This document shows positions 1-6,202 of a stretch of 7,025 bases of DNA, piece after piece. How positions within the stretch are numbered: position 1 is the first letter of the stretch; each line of letters begins with the position of its first letter. The DNA lies in contig JALOSH010000120.1 of the NCBI GenBank assembly GCA_025458545.1, forward strand, positions 1 to 7,025, given 5' to 3'. This stretch comes from Hydrogenophaga sp. (GTDB lineage Bacteria > Pseudomonadota > Gammaproteobacteria > Burkholderiales > Burkholderiaceae). The position numbers and the translations under genes were made by a program. The notes under the pieces were generated by a model that ran no database searches, was not told the origin of the DNA, and saw nothing but the letters and a program-made list of their open reading frames with translations.

Positions 1-164
1 ACCGCCAGCACCCAGGCCAGCCAGCCATGCGCCGTCTGCCCGGCGTCCAGGTTGCGCCGCACCGCGCGCGTCCAGCCGCGCAAACCGGTGTGCACCGGGT
101 TGTCGTAGGCCAGGGGGCGGGTCTGTTCCAGCAACAAGGCGATGAGGATGGCAAAGAAACTCAT
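1..164 (-). CDS. CobD/CbiB-family protein, N-terminal fragment
   Basis: Only the first 54 codons are present; the gene runs off the left edge. The translation begins MSFFAILIALLLEQTRPLAY and continues with DNPVHTGLRGWTRAVRRNLD and GQTAHGWLAWVLAV. A hydrophobic start followed by LLEQxRPL and an NPVH..LR..AR..RRNLDAG..HGW pattern is, from memory, typical of the CobD/CbiB-family membrane proteins found beside rplS and a Nudix gene in Comamonadaceae. CbiB proper joins aminopropanol phosphate to cobyric acid in B12 synthesis, but these shorter relatives often occur without other cobalamin genes, so that reaction should not be assumed here. The ATG at 162-164 is chosen because the hydrophobic N-terminus follows at once; no clear Shine-Dalgarno sequence precedes it. 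It lies 75 bp downstream of the Nudix gene on the same strand and may be co-transcribed with it. Confidence 0.7.
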   Translation of the reverse strand, partial: MSFFAILIALLLEQTRPLAYDNPVHTGLRGWTRAVRRNLDAGQTAHGWLAWVLA

Positions 165-239
165 GCAGCAATCATAGTGGGGCACCGCAGCGTGTGGACA
201 CTGGCCGACCCCGCCTCAAGCGCCGCCGACCCGGCCCGC

Positions 240-929
240 TCAGGCACACAGCAAACGGTAGAAGTTGCGCAGCATGCCGGCCGTGGCACCCCAGATGAAG
301 CGTTCCTGCGAGGCGTCCTGGTAGGGCATGGAGTACCACTCGCGGAGCACGCCGCCCCACTCCAGGCCGTGGCGCCGGTGGTTGGTCGGGTCCATCAGGA
401 AATCCAGCGGCACCTCGAACACATCGTCCACCTCGTGCGGATTCGGCCGCAGCACAAAACCCGGCTGAACCAGCCCGACCACCGGCGTGACGATGAAGGA
501 TGTGCCGGTGATGTAGATCGGCAGCGCGCCCAGGACCTCGACCTGCGGAGGCTCCAGGCCGATCTCCTCGTGGGTCTCTCGCAGGGCCGCAGCCACCGCA
601 TCGGCATCGGAGTCGTCCAGCTTGCCACCCGGAAACGCGATCTGGCCGGAATGGGTGGAGAGGTGCGCCGTGCGCTGGGTGAGCAGCACGGTGGGGCGTT
701 CGTGCATCACCAGCGGCATGAGCACGGCAGCGTGCGCCGGGGCGCGGTCAGCGAATTTCTTTTCGCTCAACAGCTCTGGCGTCCAGGTTGGCGGGTCGCT
801 GAACAGCGCCCTCAAGCCGGGCGCGGTCAGGCGCGAAGCCTGAGGCAAGGGCAGTGCCTCGCCGGCTCCGGGCAGCACCGGGATCTGGCGTGGATCAAAG
901 GCTGGGGGAAAGCGACCGGGAGCAGACAT
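240..929 (-). CDS. Nudix hydrolase, probable CoA pyrophosphatase (NudL/YeaB type)
   Basis: A 229-residue Nudix protein that probably cleaves the pyrophosphate of coenzyme A or its thioesters to 4'-phosphopantetheine and 3',5'-ADP in the cytosol. The signature of the CoA-hydrolysing subgroup (UPF0035) is visible at residues 82-102: LLTQRTAHLSTHSGQIAFPG followed by G. The Nudix box runs on from it to about residue 125, with the metal-binding stretch RETHEEIGL at 117-125; the box is one residue longer than the generic pattern, as is usual in NudL-type enzymes. The C-terminus (WGATAGMLRNFYRLL) also fits the family. The frame is open to a TTG at 969-971, but that codon lies in the rplS terminator, so the ATG at 927-929 is preferred although no good Shine-Dalgarno precedes it. 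Substrate is inferred from motifs only. Confidence 0.9.
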   Translation of the reverse strand: MSAPGRFPPAFDPRQIPVLPGAGEALPLPQASRLTAPGLRALFSDPPTWTPELLSEKKFADRAPAHAAVLMPLVMHERPTVLLTQRTAHLSTHSGQIAFPGGKLDDSDADAVAAALRETHEEIGLEPPQVEVLGALPIYITGTSFIVTPVVGLVQPGFVLRPNPHEVDDVFEVPLDFLMDPTNHRRHGLEWGGVLREWYSMPYQDASQERFIWGATAGMLRNFYRLLCA

Positions 930-968
930 GGACGACAAGCAGAGTTCGGGCGAGGACACGAACGGACA

Positions 969-994
969 CAAAAAAGCCGCTCCAGGGAGCGGCT
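969..994 (-). terminator. Intrinsic terminator after rplS
   Basis: Read on the minus strand, AGCCGCTC (994-987) and GAGCGGCT (982-975) form a perfect 8-bp GC-rich stem, extendable to 9 bp with a tighter loop, followed by a T run (six consecutive T counting the last stem base, 975-970). This is a textbook Rho-independent terminator. It starts 53 bp after the rplS stop codon and ends about 40 bp before the Nudix start, so it closes the rpsP-rimM-trmD-rplS operon and implies that the Nudix gene relies on read-through or a weak promoter of its own. Confidence 0.9.
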
Positions 995-1046
995 CGTTCT
1001 GGCAAGACAGCCCAGGCCGTCCGGCGGTTGCCGTGAGGCTGCTGGC

Positions 1047-1403
1047 TCACGCGCCCAGCTTTTCCTTGATGCGAGCCGACTTGCCGCTGCGCTCACGCAG
1101 GTAGTACAGCTTGGCACGGCGCACGGCGCCACGGCGCTTGACTTCGATCGCCGCGATCAGCGGGCTGTACAGCGGGAAGGTGCGCTCGACACCTTCGCCG
1201 TTGGAGATCTTGCGCACGATGAAGCTGGAGTTCAGGCCACGGTTGCGACGGGCCACCACCACGCCTTCGTAGGCCTGCAGGCGCTTGCGCGTGCCTTCGA
1301 TCACGTTGACGCTGACGATCACGGTGTCGCCAGGAGCAAACGGGGGGATGGTCTTGTTCAGGCGAGCAATTTCTTCTTGCTCAAGGGTCTGGATGAGGTT
1401 CAT
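1047..1403 (-). CDS. rplS: 50S ribosomal protein L19
   Basis: Complete 118-residue L19, a large-subunit protein at the interface with the 30S subunit. The translation shows family hallmarks throughout: an N-terminal helix ([15 protein letters not shown]), [24 protein letters not shown] at about 20-43, then [20 protein letters not shown], and the C-terminal block [20 protein letters not shown] followed by [13 protein letters not shown]. Length is normal. It is the last gene of the rpsP operon, 143 bp after trmD, a wide gap for this operon. A Shine-Dalgarno AGGAAA at 1406-1411 sits two bases before the ATG if counted to its end, or five bases from AGG, and supports the start. The intrinsic terminator at 969-994 follows. 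Confidence 0.98.
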   Translation of the reverse strand: MNLIQTLEQEEIARLNKTIPPFAPGDTVIVSVNVIEGTRKRLQAYEGVVVARRNRGLNSSFIVRKISNGEGVERTFPLYSPLIAAIEVKRRGAVRRAKLYYLRERSGKSARIKEKLGA

Positions 1404-1405
1404 GG

Positions 1406-1411
1406 TTTCCT
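1406..1411 (-). promoter_or_regulatory. Ribosome binding site of rplS
   Basis: The minus strand reads AGGAAA directly upstream of CCATG. It is one of only two recognisable Shine-Dalgarno sequences in the four-gene operon; the other precedes rpsP. Confidence 0.7.
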
Positions 1412-1546
1412 GTTTTCACGATCATGCCCGCGCTGCACTAAAGGCCAAGAATCCGGCAAAAGCCTGTCCAGTTCGACGCCGCTTCGGGCATCCAACCCAG
1501 GCTGGCCCGGTCACGGCGGCCGGTCAGAGGATCGAAAAGCCTTGGA

Positions 1547-2323
1547 TTATAGCTTTTTCAGCTGGCGCAGGAAAGTCTCGTCCGCCGGGCTCATGCGGCC
1601 GTCCGCCCGGGCCTGGTCCAGGAGTTCGGGCCGATGCTGCGCGGTGAGTGCCAGGCTCAGTTCGCGACGGTAGCGGGCAATGCGCTCGTGGTGCCCGCCC
1701 TGCAGCACCTCGGGCACCGCCACCGGTCCCTGGGGGCCGTTCCAGACCTCCGGTCGGGTGTGGTGCGGGCTGTCGAGCAGGCCGTCGAGCGCGGGATTGA
1801 AGCTGTCCTGCTGGTGGCTGCCCGCATCACCCAGCACACCGGGCATCAGTCGCGCCACCGAGTCGAGCAGCGCCAGTGCCGCGATTTCGCCGCCTGAGAG
1901 CACAAAGTCGCCCAGGCTGATCTGCTGGTCCACACAGGCGTCGATGAAACGCTGGTCGATGCCCTCGTAGCGACCACAGACCAGCACCGCGCCCGCACTG
2001 TGCGACCACCGGGCGGCCATCGAATGGTCCAGCCGCTGACCGATGGGCGAGAACAACACCACCGGGGCACGGACAAGTTCAGTCTCAGCCCGGTCGGTAC
2101 GGATGGCCTGCAGGCATTGCCACAGCGGCTCGGCCATCATGACCATGCCAGGGCCACCACCAAACGGGCGGTCATCCACCCGGCGGTAGTTGCCGTCGGC
2201 AAAGTCGCGCGGATTCCACAACCGCACATCGACCTGCTTGGATTCGAACGCGCGGCGGGTGATGCCGCTTTTGAAAAACGGCTCGAAAAGCTCGGGGAAC
2301 AGGGTGATGACGTCGAAGCGCAT
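1547..2323 (-). CDS. trmD: tRNA (guanine-N1-)-methyltransferase TrmD
   Basis: A 258-residue SPOUT-class enzyme that uses S-adenosylmethionine to methylate G37 next to the anticodon, preventing +1 frameshifting. The N-terminus MRFDVITLFPELFEPF and DDRPFGGGPGMVM (50-62) are diagnostic. The trefoil-knot cofactor site is visible as CGRYEGIDQR (116-125) and SLGDFVLSGGE (136-146). By alignment with the E. coli enzyme from memory, Arg158 in SVARLMPGVLG and Asp173 in QQDSF match catalytic Arg154 and Asp169. The tail ends LKKL-TAA. The frame opens further upstream to a TTG inside rimM, but the ATG at 2321-2323 gives the canonical N-terminus. It begins 11 bp after the rimM stop and has no visible Shine-Dalgarno, so its translation probably depends on ribosomes finishing rimM. 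Confidence 0.98.
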   Translation of the reverse strand: MRFDVITLFPELFEPFFKSGITRRAFESKQVDVRLWNPRDFADGNYRRVDDRPFGGGPGMVMMAEPLWQCLQAIRTDRAETELVRAPVVLFSPIGQRLDHSMAARWSHSAGAVLVCGRYEGIDQRFIDACVDQQISLGDFVLSGGEIAALALLDSVARLMPGVLGDAGSHQQDSFNPALDGLLDSPHHTRPEVWNGPQGPVAVPEVLQGGHHERIARYRRELSLALTAQHRPELLDQARADGRMSPADETFLRQLKKL

Positions 2324-2334
2324 GGCGCGCTGCG

Positions 2335-2925
2335 TCAGTAGTCGGTTTGCCAATCGGCGGTGATGCGCCTTTCGGCCAGGTTCACGTCGTCGATGTAGGC
2401 CGCAACGAACGGAATCATGCGCTCGGCAACCTTTTCCTGACCGTCCACGGTTTCGGTGTATTCCATCACCAGCACCGAATTCGGGCCGGTGGGCATGAGG
2501 TCGCGCACCACACCCAGGTGAACGCCTTCGCGGTTGATCACGTCCAGGCCAATCAGATCGACCCAGTAGTACTCGCCCTCTGGCGTGGCGGGGAAGGCGC
2601 TGCGTGGCACGTTGATGCGCACGCCTTTGAGCGCTTCAGCACCGGTGCGATCGTCCAGGCCCTCCAGGCGGGCCACGATGCCATCGGAGTGGGCCTTGAT
2701 CTCGGCCACGGTGACGCAGACCACGCCCGAAAACACCGAAAAGCCGCGCGCGAAGCGGGCTTCGGGCGGCTGAAGGAACCATTGTCTTGATTCAAGCAGC
2801 GCCGAGGTGTCGGCGCTGTGCGGGTGGATGCGAACCCAGCCCTTGATGCCCCAGGCTTCCTGGATCCGGCCCAGCTCGATGGCGTCTTGCGGCAGGGACG
2901 CAGCGGCAAACAGGCTGTTGGACAT
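2335..2925 (-). CDS. rimM: Ribosome maturation factor RimM
   Basis: A 196-residue assembly factor for the 30S head that binds S19 and helps 16S rRNA processing. Residues 15-110 form the RimM N-terminal beta-barrel (IELGRIQEAWGIKGWVRIHP at 16-35, then GLDDRTGAEALKGVRINVPR at 89-108). Residues 118-194 form the PRC-barrel, beginning EYYWVDLIGLDV and ending RMIPFVAAYIDDVNL...ITADW. The open frame extends to 3042 through the end of rpsP, but the ATG at 2923-2925 starts just before the conserved domain; the extension is proline-rich and out of frame with rpsP, so it is rejected. The gene lies 49 bp after rpsP and 11 bp before trmD. No Shine-Dalgarno is seen before the ATG. Confidence 0.96.
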   Translation of the reverse strand: MSNSLFAAASLPQDAIELGRIQEAWGIKGWVRIHPHSADTSALLESRQWFLQPPEARFARGFSVFSGVVCVTVAEIKAHSDGIVARLEGLDDRTGAEALKGVRINVPRSAFPATPEGEYYWVDLIGLDVINREGVHLGVVRDLMPTGPNSVLVMEYTETVDGQEKVAERMIPFVAAYIDDVNLAERRITADWQTDY

Positions 2926-2974
2926 GCAGGAAACGGGCAAATCGGCCAGCCCTGCGCGGACCGGCCGGTTCCGA

Positions 2975-3232
2975 TCAGGCGGCGACGGCCTTGTCGGCGT
3001 TTTGCTTGACCAGGCGGGCAACGGTGTCGGAAGGCTCGGCACCCACGCCGGTCCAGTAGGTCAGGCGGTCCAGCGCAATGCGCAGGGGCTCTTCACCACC
3101 GCGGGCCAGCGGGTTGTAGAAACCGATGCGCTCGATGAAGCGACCGTCGCGGCGGTTGCGCTTGTCGGCGACCACGATGTTGTAGAACGGGCGCGACTTG
3201 GAGCCGCCGCGGGAGAGTCGAATGACGACCAT
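2975..3232 (-). CDS. rpsP: 30S ribosomal protein S16
   Basis: Complete 85-residue S16, an early-binding protein of the 30S body that stabilises 16S rRNA folding. The sequence is canonical: [40 protein letters not shown] and [20 protein letters not shown], then [16 protein letters not shown] and a short Ala/Lys tail. It is the first gene of the operon. The ATG at 3230-3232 is preceded by a Shine-Dalgarno AAGGAT (3238-3243). About 120 bases of untranslated leader separate it from the promoter at 3365-3392. Confidence 0.98.
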   Translation of the reverse strand: MVVIRLSRGGSKSRPFYNIVVADKRNRRDGRFIERIGFYNPLARGGEEPLRIALDRLTYWTGVGAEPSDTVARLVKQNADKAVAA

Positions 3233-3237
3233 GATTG

Positions 3238-3243
3238 ATCCTT
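3238..3243 (-). promoter_or_regulatory. Ribosome binding site of rpsP
   Basis: The minus strand reads AAGGAT six to seven bases before the rpsP ATG. The spacing is good and fixes the start of the operon's first gene. Confidence 0.75.
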
Positions 3244-3251
3244 CGGGTGGA

Positions 3252-3273
3252 GAAGCCCCGACATGGGTGCTTC
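3252..3273 (-). promoter_or_regulatory. Leader hairpin just upstream of the rpsP ribosome binding site
   Basis: In the transcribed leader, GAAGC (3273-3269), one bulged A, and CCC pair with GGG (3259-3257) and GCTTC (3256-3252) around a five-base loop. That gives 8 bp with one bulge, ending nine bases before the Shine-Dalgarno. No U run follows, so it is not a terminator. It could stabilise the 5' end or take part in feedback control by a ribosomal protein, but a role is conjecture. Confidence 0.4.
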
Positions 3274-3364
3274 AATGGGTTTTTTGGTTGAATAACCCCG
3301 ATTCATTGCGGCGCTTGAGACACACGACTGACCACCCGGCCAGCGAAACACCACAAAACCCGCG

Positions 3365-3392
3365 ATTATAGCCCGTGTCCCCACTGCGGTAA
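3365..3392 (-). promoter_or_regulatory. Sigma-70 promoter of the rpsP-rimM-trmD-rplS operon
   Basis: The minus strand has a perfect -10 box TATAAT (3370-3365) and, 16 bp upstream, TTACCG (3392-3387) as a weak -35 box with three of six consensus bases. It faces rpsP and predicts a start near 3358 and a leader of about 120-125 bases. The perfect -10 in a GC-rich region and its place upstream of a ribosomal protein operon make the call likely. The -35 box lies only about 35 bp from the start of the divergent acetyltransferase gene. Confidence 0.75.
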
Positions 3393-3426
3393 GCTCACCT
3401 CTCACTTCCCACCAGCTGCTCTGCCC

Positions 3427-3966
3427 ATGCCCCTGATCCGCCCCAGCCGCGAGTCCGACCTCGCCGCCATCACCCGCATTTATGGCCACCATGTGCTCCA
3501 TGGCACCGGCACCTTTGAAACCTCCCCGCCCAGCGTCGCAGAGATGACGGCCCGGCGTGCCGACGTGCTCGGCAAAGGCCTGCCCTGGCTGGTGCTGGAA
3601 GACGGCGGCGAGGTGCTCGGTTATGCCTATGGCAACTGGTTCAAACCGCGCCCGGCCTACCGGTTTTCGGTCGAAGACTCGATTTACATGGCGCCCGAGG
3701 CCGCAGGCAAGGGCCTGGGGCGGGCGTTGTTGACCGAGTTGCTCGCTGCGCTGGAGCGGGCGGGCGTGCGCAAGGTCATGGCGGTGATTGGCGACTCGGC
3801 CAATGCCGGATCGATCGGCCTGCACCAAGCGCTGGGCTTTGAGCGCGCTGGCGTCATCGCCTCCTGCGGCTGGAAGTTCGACCGCTGGCTCGACATCGTG
3901 CTCATGCAACGCAGCCTGGGCGCGGGCGACAGCACACCACCCGAAGCGACCGGAGCAGCGGCATGA
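3427..3966 (+). CDS. GNAT-family N-acetyltransferase (phosphinothricin/L-amino-acid type)
   Basis: A 179-residue acetyltransferase predicted to move an acetyl group from acetyl-CoA to an amine. The N-terminus IRPSRESDLAAITRIYGHHV, the GTFE at 27-30, AYRFSVEDSIYMAP (77-90) and the CoA-binding loop AAGKGLGRALL (92-102) are followed by MAVIGDSANAGSIGLHQALG (118-137). That order is characteristic of phosphinothricin / methionine-sulfoximine acetyltransferases (Pat, MddA/MnaT). Chromosomal members usually act on methionine analogues or other amino acids, so true phosphinothricin resistance is not implied. The ATG at 3427 begins the domain directly; no Shine-Dalgarno or convincing promoter is visible. 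Its stop overlaps the next gene's start in ATGA, which indicates translational coupling. Confidence 0.92.
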   Translation: MPLIRPSRESDLAAITRIYGHHVLHGTGTFETSPPSVAEMTARRADVLGKGLPWLVLEDGGEVLGYAYGNWFKPRPAYRFSVEDSIYMAPEAAGKGLGRALLTELLAALERAGVRKVMAVIGDSANAGSIGLHQALGFERAGVIASCGWKFDRWLDIVLMQRSLGAGDSTPPEATGAAA

Positions 3967-4418
3967 CCACCGGCAAGAACAAGACGCTGGCGGTCTGGCT
4001 GGCGCTGCTCGGCGGCAGCATGGGGCTGCACCGCTTTTATCTGCGTGGCCTGGGCGACTGGATCGGCTGGCTGCATCCGATCGCCGCAGCGCTGGGCTGG
4101 TGGGGCGTGGACCGTGTGCTGGCGTTGGGGCAGGACGACAAGCTCTCCTGGGTGCTCATCCCGTTCCTGGGCATCAGCATCGCGGCGGGTTGCCTGGCCG
4201 CCATCGTCTACGCCTTGTGCGACCGCCCGAAGTGGAACGCCTGGTTCAACCCGGGGCTGGAGGCCGAATCGGTGGCCGGTGGCACCAACTGGCTCACCAT
4301 CGGCGCACTCGTCCTGTCGCTGCTGGTCGGAACGACCGCCTTCACCGGCAGCCTGACCTTCGGCATCCAGCGCTATTTCGAGTACCAGATCGAAGAGGCG
4401 CTCAGAATTTCACAGTGA
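3963..4418 (+). CDS. TM2 domain-containing membrane protein
   Basis: A 151-residue inner-membrane protein of unknown function. The N-terminal 50 residues fit the TM2 domain: a charged KNKTLA start, a hydrophobic segment with small residues (WLALLGGSMG), then LHRFYLRGLGDWIGW with the signature HRFYL at 23-27, and a second hydrophobic stretch. Further hydrophobic segments lie at about 62-85 and 111-131, separated by a loop that includes CDRPKWNAWFNPG. The ATG overlaps the acetyltransferase stop by 4 bp, so the two are expressed together, but no functional link is known to me. It ends 15 bp from the convergent transporter gene; no hairpin with a T run separates them. Confidence 0.85.
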   Translation: MTTGKNKTLAVWLALLGGSMGLHRFYLRGLGDWIGWLHPIAAALGWWGVDRVLALGQDDKLSWVLIPFLGISIAAGCLAAIVYALCDRPKWNAWFNPGLEAESVAGGTNWLTIGALVLSLLVGTTAFTGSLTFGIQRYFEYQIEEALRISQ

Positions 4419-4433
4419 CGGGTCCGGCGCTGA

Positions 4434-5390
4434 TCAAGCCACCATGGACATGATCAGCATCACCCCGCTCAGCGTGATCAGCGCCACCAGCGTGGACAGG
4501 CCCATGGCCGCCGTGGTCAAACCCTCGGCCACCTCGTAGCGCTGGGCAAACAGGAACACGTTGGCGCCCATCGGCAGGGCGGCGGCGACCACCATCACGG
4601 TCAATGGCAGGCCGGTGATGCCCAGCGCCCAGGCCGACAGCCCCACCATCAGCGGCAGCAGCAGGTTCTTCGACACGGTGATCCAGAGCGCGGGTCGCAG
4701 GTGTCCGCCCAGGGGCGTGCGCGCCAGCGTGATGCCCACCAGCACCAGCGCGATCGGGCCGAAGGCGCTGCCCAGCAGTTGCAGTGGCTTGTCCACCACC
4801 GCCGGCATCGCCCAACCGGTCTGGGCAAACAGCAGACCGGCCAGGATGGGCAGTGGGATCGGGTGAATCAGCGCGCCTTTGAAAGCCGACCAGGCGGTTT
4901 CCAGCACGTGCGGCACACGCTCGCCGCCTTCGCGGGCTTCTCGGGCCACCACCAGCTCCAGCACCACCGAGCCCAGCGTCAGCAGGATCACTGCATGCAC
5001 CGACACCAGGGTCAGCAGCGTGACCAGCCCCGCCTTGCCGTAGGCCAGCCCGACCAGCGTGATGCCGATCATGACCATGTTGGAGAACACACCGCCGAGC
5101 GCCATCACCACGCTGCTGCGGTTGAAACCGCGCAAGGCGATGGACCCCAGCAACAGCAGCAGTGCCGCCGGGAAGTAGGCCATCAGGGGACGTAAGTCCA
5201 ACGTTTCCACATGCACCGCGCTCATGGTGCGGAACAACAACGCCGGAATCAGCAGCAAGAACACCAGGTTCGACAGGTCCTTCACGGCGGACTCGCGGAT
5301 CCAGTTCAGGCGACCCGCCAGCACGCCGAGCGCAATCAGCAGGAAAACGGGGGTGAGGGAGACGAAGACAGGATGGGTGCTGAGGTTCAC
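4434..5390 (-). CDS. AEC-family transporter (auxin efflux carrier / malonate-permease type)
   Basis: A 318-residue polytopic inner-membrane protein with about ten hydrophobic segments arranged in two halves around a hydrophilic loop at about 149-166. The first half has LTPVFLLIALGVLAGRLNWI and LSNLVFLLLIPALLFRTMSA; the second half starts near IHPIPLPILAGLLFA and contains GPIALVLVGITLA and the conserved LPMGANVFLFAQRYEV (272-287). This pattern is typical of the AEC family, whose bacterial members move malonate, other organic acids or unknown solutes; the substrate cannot be read from sequence. The start is GTG at 5388-5390, supported by a Shine-Dalgarno AGGA at 5399-5402 eight bases upstream. 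The gene follows the TetR gene by 32 bp on the same strand, so the two may be co-transcribed. Confidence 0.9.
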   Translation of the reverse strand: MNLSTHPVFVSLTPVFLLIALGVLAGRLNWIRESAVKDLSNLVFLLLIPALLFRTMSAVHVETLDLRPLMAYFPAALLLLLGSIALRGFNRSSVVMALGGVFSNMVMIGITLVGLAYGKAGLVTLLTLVSVHAVILLTLGSVVLELVVAREAREGGERVPHVLETAWSAFKGALIHPIPLPILAGLLFAQTGWAMPAVVDKPLQLLGSAFGPIALVLVGITLARTPLGGHLRPALWITVSKNLLLPLMVGLSAWALGITGLPLTVMVVAAALPMGANVFLFAQRYEVAEGLTTAAMGLSTLVALITLSGVMLIMSMVA

Positions 5391-5422
5391 CCGGGCAATC
5401 CTACCTTGCGGAAAAGCCGCTC

Positions 5423-6049
5423 TCAGTCGGGCAAGGGGCTGCCGAGCATGAAACGCGCAAACTGGGCAAGCGCCGCGCGCACAAACGCGCGGCGCTCGCG
5501 CACGCTGCTCAGCTGGAGCCCGATGGGACCGTCCACGATCAGGCTGGCCAGCCCATGCACCTGCGCCCAGTACAGCGGTGCCAGGTGGGCCACAGCCGCT
5601 TCGCCGTGGATGAACGTCACCATTTTTTCAAGCTCCCGGTAGGCGCTGTCACCCGCGTGCTGGGCCGCAGGAAACCGCACTGGATCGCAGACCTCGGAGC
5701 GGAACATGATGCGAAAAAGACCGGGGTGCTCGATGGCAAAACCCACGTAAGCCAGGCCGCCATCGACCGCCACCGTCAGGCGGTCACCCTCCGCAAACCG
5801 GGCATTGGCCCGGGCCAGGCGGCGCGCCATTTCTTCGAATCCGCTGGTGACCAGCTCGGCCAGGATGGATTCGCGGTCGGCGAAATGGTGGTACGGCGCC
5901 TGGTGCGTCACGCCGCTTCGGCGGGCCACTTCGCGCATGGACAACGCCGCCAGCCCCTCGGTCTCGAGCAGCTGTTCGCTGGCGTCGAGGATGCGCTGGC
6001 GCAGGTCGGAGACGTCTTCGATGGAGGGAGCAGAGCGGCGGGCGGCCAT
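5423..6049 (-). CDS. TetR/AcrR-family regulator with WHG-type C-terminal domain
   Basis: A 208-residue DNA-binding regulator, probably a ligand-released repressor. Residues 16-65 form the TetR helix-turn-helix: RQRILDASEQLLETEGLAAL, then SMREVARRSGVTHQAPYHHF and ADRESILAEL. The C-terminal half carries YWAQVHGLASLIVDG (160-174), the W-x3-H-G pattern of the WHG ligand-binding family. The frame is open to an ATG at 6134-6136, but that codon lies inside the candidate promoter region and the extra 29 residues look unlike protein, so the ATG at 6047-6049 is preferred; no Shine-Dalgarno is visible. The gene is divergent from the DUF2141 gene, with paired inverted repeats between them, and 32 bp upstream of the AEC transporter. 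It likely represses itself and the divergent genes. Confidence 0.92.
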   Translation of the reverse strand: MAARRSAPSIEDVSDLRQRILDASEQLLETEGLAALSMREVARRSGVTHQAPYHHFADRESILAELVTSGFEEMARRLARANARFAEGDRLTVAVDGGLAYVGFAIEHPGLFRIMFRSEVCDPVRFPAAQHAGDSAYRELEKMVTFIHGEAAVAHLAPLYWAQVHGLASLIVDGPIGLQLSSVRERRAFVRAALAQFARFMLGSPLPD

Positions 6050-6106
6050 GTTGGTAGGGTACGACAAAGCGCTGCGCGGTGGGCAACACAACGGGCAGCA
6101 ACGGGA

Positions 6107-6121
6107 CTTGACACTGTCAGG
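6107..6121. promoter_or_regulatory. Candidate TetR operator 1
   Basis: The 15-bp element CTTGACA-C-TGTCAGG is an inverted repeat matching at six of seven arm positions, with a perfect 11-bp core TGACA-C-TGTCA at 6109-6119. It contains the -35 box of the rightward promoter and lies at the predicted start of the leftward transcript. Size and symmetry fit a TetR-family site; assignment to the neighbouring regulator is inference. Confidence 0.6.
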
Positions 6122-6136
6122 TTCAGACCATAACAT
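6108..6136 (+). promoter_or_regulatory. Sigma-70 promoter for the DUF2141 gene
   Basis: A perfect -35 TTGACA (6108-6113), a 17-bp spacer and TAACAT (6131-6136, four of six -10 bases) point to the DUF2141 start at 6203 and predict a leader of about 60 bases. A second TTGACA at 6147-6152 has no good -10 at the right distance. Confidence 0.65.
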
Positions 6137-6159
6137 GCCACCCTACTTGACAGTGTCTA
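6130..6159 (-). promoter_or_regulatory. Candidate promoter for the TetR gene, facing the other way
   Basis: On the minus strand TAGACA (6159-6154) is followed after 18 bp by TGTTAT (6135-6130), each with four or five consensus bases. It overlaps the -10 of the rightward promoter, so polymerase could probably occupy only one at a time. Weaker than the rightward promoter. Confidence 0.45.
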
Positions 6160-6160
6160 G
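6146..6160. promoter_or_regulatory. Candidate TetR operator 2
   Basis: CTTGACA-G-TGTCTAG repeats operator 1 with identical left arm and shares TGTC in the right arm; six of seven arm positions are symmetric. Its centre is 39 bp from that of operator 1. It covers the -35 box of the leftward promoter and sits just after the predicted rightward start, the mirror image of operator 1. Confidence 0.6.
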
Positions 6161-6202
6161 CCACAACATTTTTTCATTCAACCCCCAGCGTCAGGAGAAA
6201 CC

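Noticed and set aside
27..1673. Very long rightward open frame (548 codons) across the Nudix, rplS and trmD genes.
   Set aside because: It is antisense to three convincing genes, rich in Arg, His and Gln, and has no recognisable domain; such frames are common opposite high-GC coding DNA.
2941..2974. Palindromic GC-rich stretch with ACCGGCCGGT between rpsP and rimM.
   Set aside because: It can fold, but there is no T run and the arms are short and broken; such palindromes are expected by chance at this base composition.
3061..3909. Leftward 282-codon open frame that overlaps rpsP and lies opposite the acetyltransferase.
   Set aside because: It is a shadow of the acetyltransferase and rpsP reading frames, runs through the operon promoter, and has no family resemblance.
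4701..5195. Rightward 164-codon frame inside the transporter gene, rich in Gln and His.
   Set aside because: The composition is what the reverse complement of a Leu/Val/Ala-rich membrane protein gives; the transporter on the other strand is clear.
5408..5420. Hairpin GCGG-CTTTT-CCGC between the TetR and AEC genes, a possible terminator.
   Set aside because: The stem is only 4 bp and no T run follows it, so it should not stop transcription.
6050..6136. An N-terminal extension of the TetR protein starting at the ATG 6134-6136.
   Set aside because: It would put the start inside the promoter and operator region and adds 29 low-complexity residues before the normal TetR N-terminus.
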